A stretch of DNA of 9,138 nucleotides from an uncultured Bacteroides sp. GTDB lineage: Bacteria; Bacteroidota; Bacteroidia; Bacteroidales; Bacteroidaceae. Where the stretch lies: contig USSR01000237.1 in NCBI GenBank assembly GCA_900557355.1, positions 1 through 9,138 on the forward strand, written 5' to 3'. Positions 9,063-9,138 of this stretch are shown one piece after another (within the stretch, counting starts at the first letter, position 1; every line of letters begins with the position of its first letter). The notes below the pieces were generated by a model. That model saw only the letters and a list, made by a program, of their open reading frames with translations. It was not told the DNA's origin and did not search any database. The translations under genes and the position numbers were made by a program.

Positions 9063-9138
9063 TTACCATTCATAAGAAATACTGATCTGAGGCACCCATT
9101 CCCATCTTTTTTGTATGGTGTTGTATTGATATTGTACG
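9063..9138 (-). CDS. 3' end of a minus-strand gene, probable outer-membrane beta-barrel
   Basis: On the minus strand a frame enters from the right edge and ends with TAA at 9065-9063. The 24 visible residues end in QKRWEWVPQISISYEW. The last strand alternates hydrophobic residues (V, I, I, Y, W) and finishes with an aromatic residue, as in the C-terminal signal recognised by the outer-membrane assembly machinery in TonB-dependent receptors and other barrels. It converges on the array and is probably unrelated flanking chromosome. The family cannot be named from this fragment. Other minus-strand frames here are also open, but this one has the most protein-like ending. Confidence 0.5.
   Translation of the reverse strand, partial: VQYQYNTIQKRWEWVPQISISYEW

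Overview
The window carries one complete CRISPR-Cas locus, with an adaptation module and a 12-repeat array, between the ends of two unrelated chromosomal genes. Low GC content, AT-rich gene starts with weak Shine-Dalgarno sequences, promoter-like matches to the Bacteroides -33/-7 consensus (TTTG and TAnnTTTG), and the style of the Cas proteins all point to a Bacteroidales member such as Bacteroides, Parabacteroides or Porphyromonas.

Layout from left to right: (1) 1-37, the first 12 codons of a divergent minus-strand gene. (2) 38-265, a non-coding region with the probable cas promoter. (3) 266-7908, eight plus-strand genes in the order cas6, cas5, cas3, cas8-like, cas7, cas4, cas1, cas2. Gaps are 3-13 bases or short overlaps, except for a 62-base gap between cas7 and cas4 that holds a strong hairpin. 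(4) 7909-8121, the CRISPR leader, with two promoter-like elements and a 12-bp hairpin. (5) 8122-8854, twelve 29-base repeats and eleven spacers of 34-37 bases, the last repeat being degenerate. (6) 8855-9062, AT-rich sequence with nothing recognised. (7) 9063-9138, the 3' end of a minus-strand gene whose C-terminus looks like an outer-membrane beta-barrel.

Cas1, Cas2 and Cas4 would capture and insert spacers at the leader end. Cas6 would cut the array transcript 8 bases before each repeat end, giving an AUUGAAAC 5' tag. Cas5, Cas7 and the Cas8-like protein would form the surveillance complex, and Cas3 (HD nuclease plus helicase) would degrade the target. The repeat end and the cas1-cas2-cas4 set resemble type I-B. 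However, cas3 sits between cas5 and cas8, and the Cas5, Cas7 and Cas8 proteins look like the Porphyromonas gingivalis-type variant (Cas5p, Csp1, Csp2; 'PGING' subtype). That assignment is from memory and was not tested by a search.

The locus appears intact and functional: all catalytic motifs checked are present. I see no wholly new system. The points most worth a second look are the structured leader, the hairpin separating interference from adaptation genes, and the possible internal Cas11 start within cas8.
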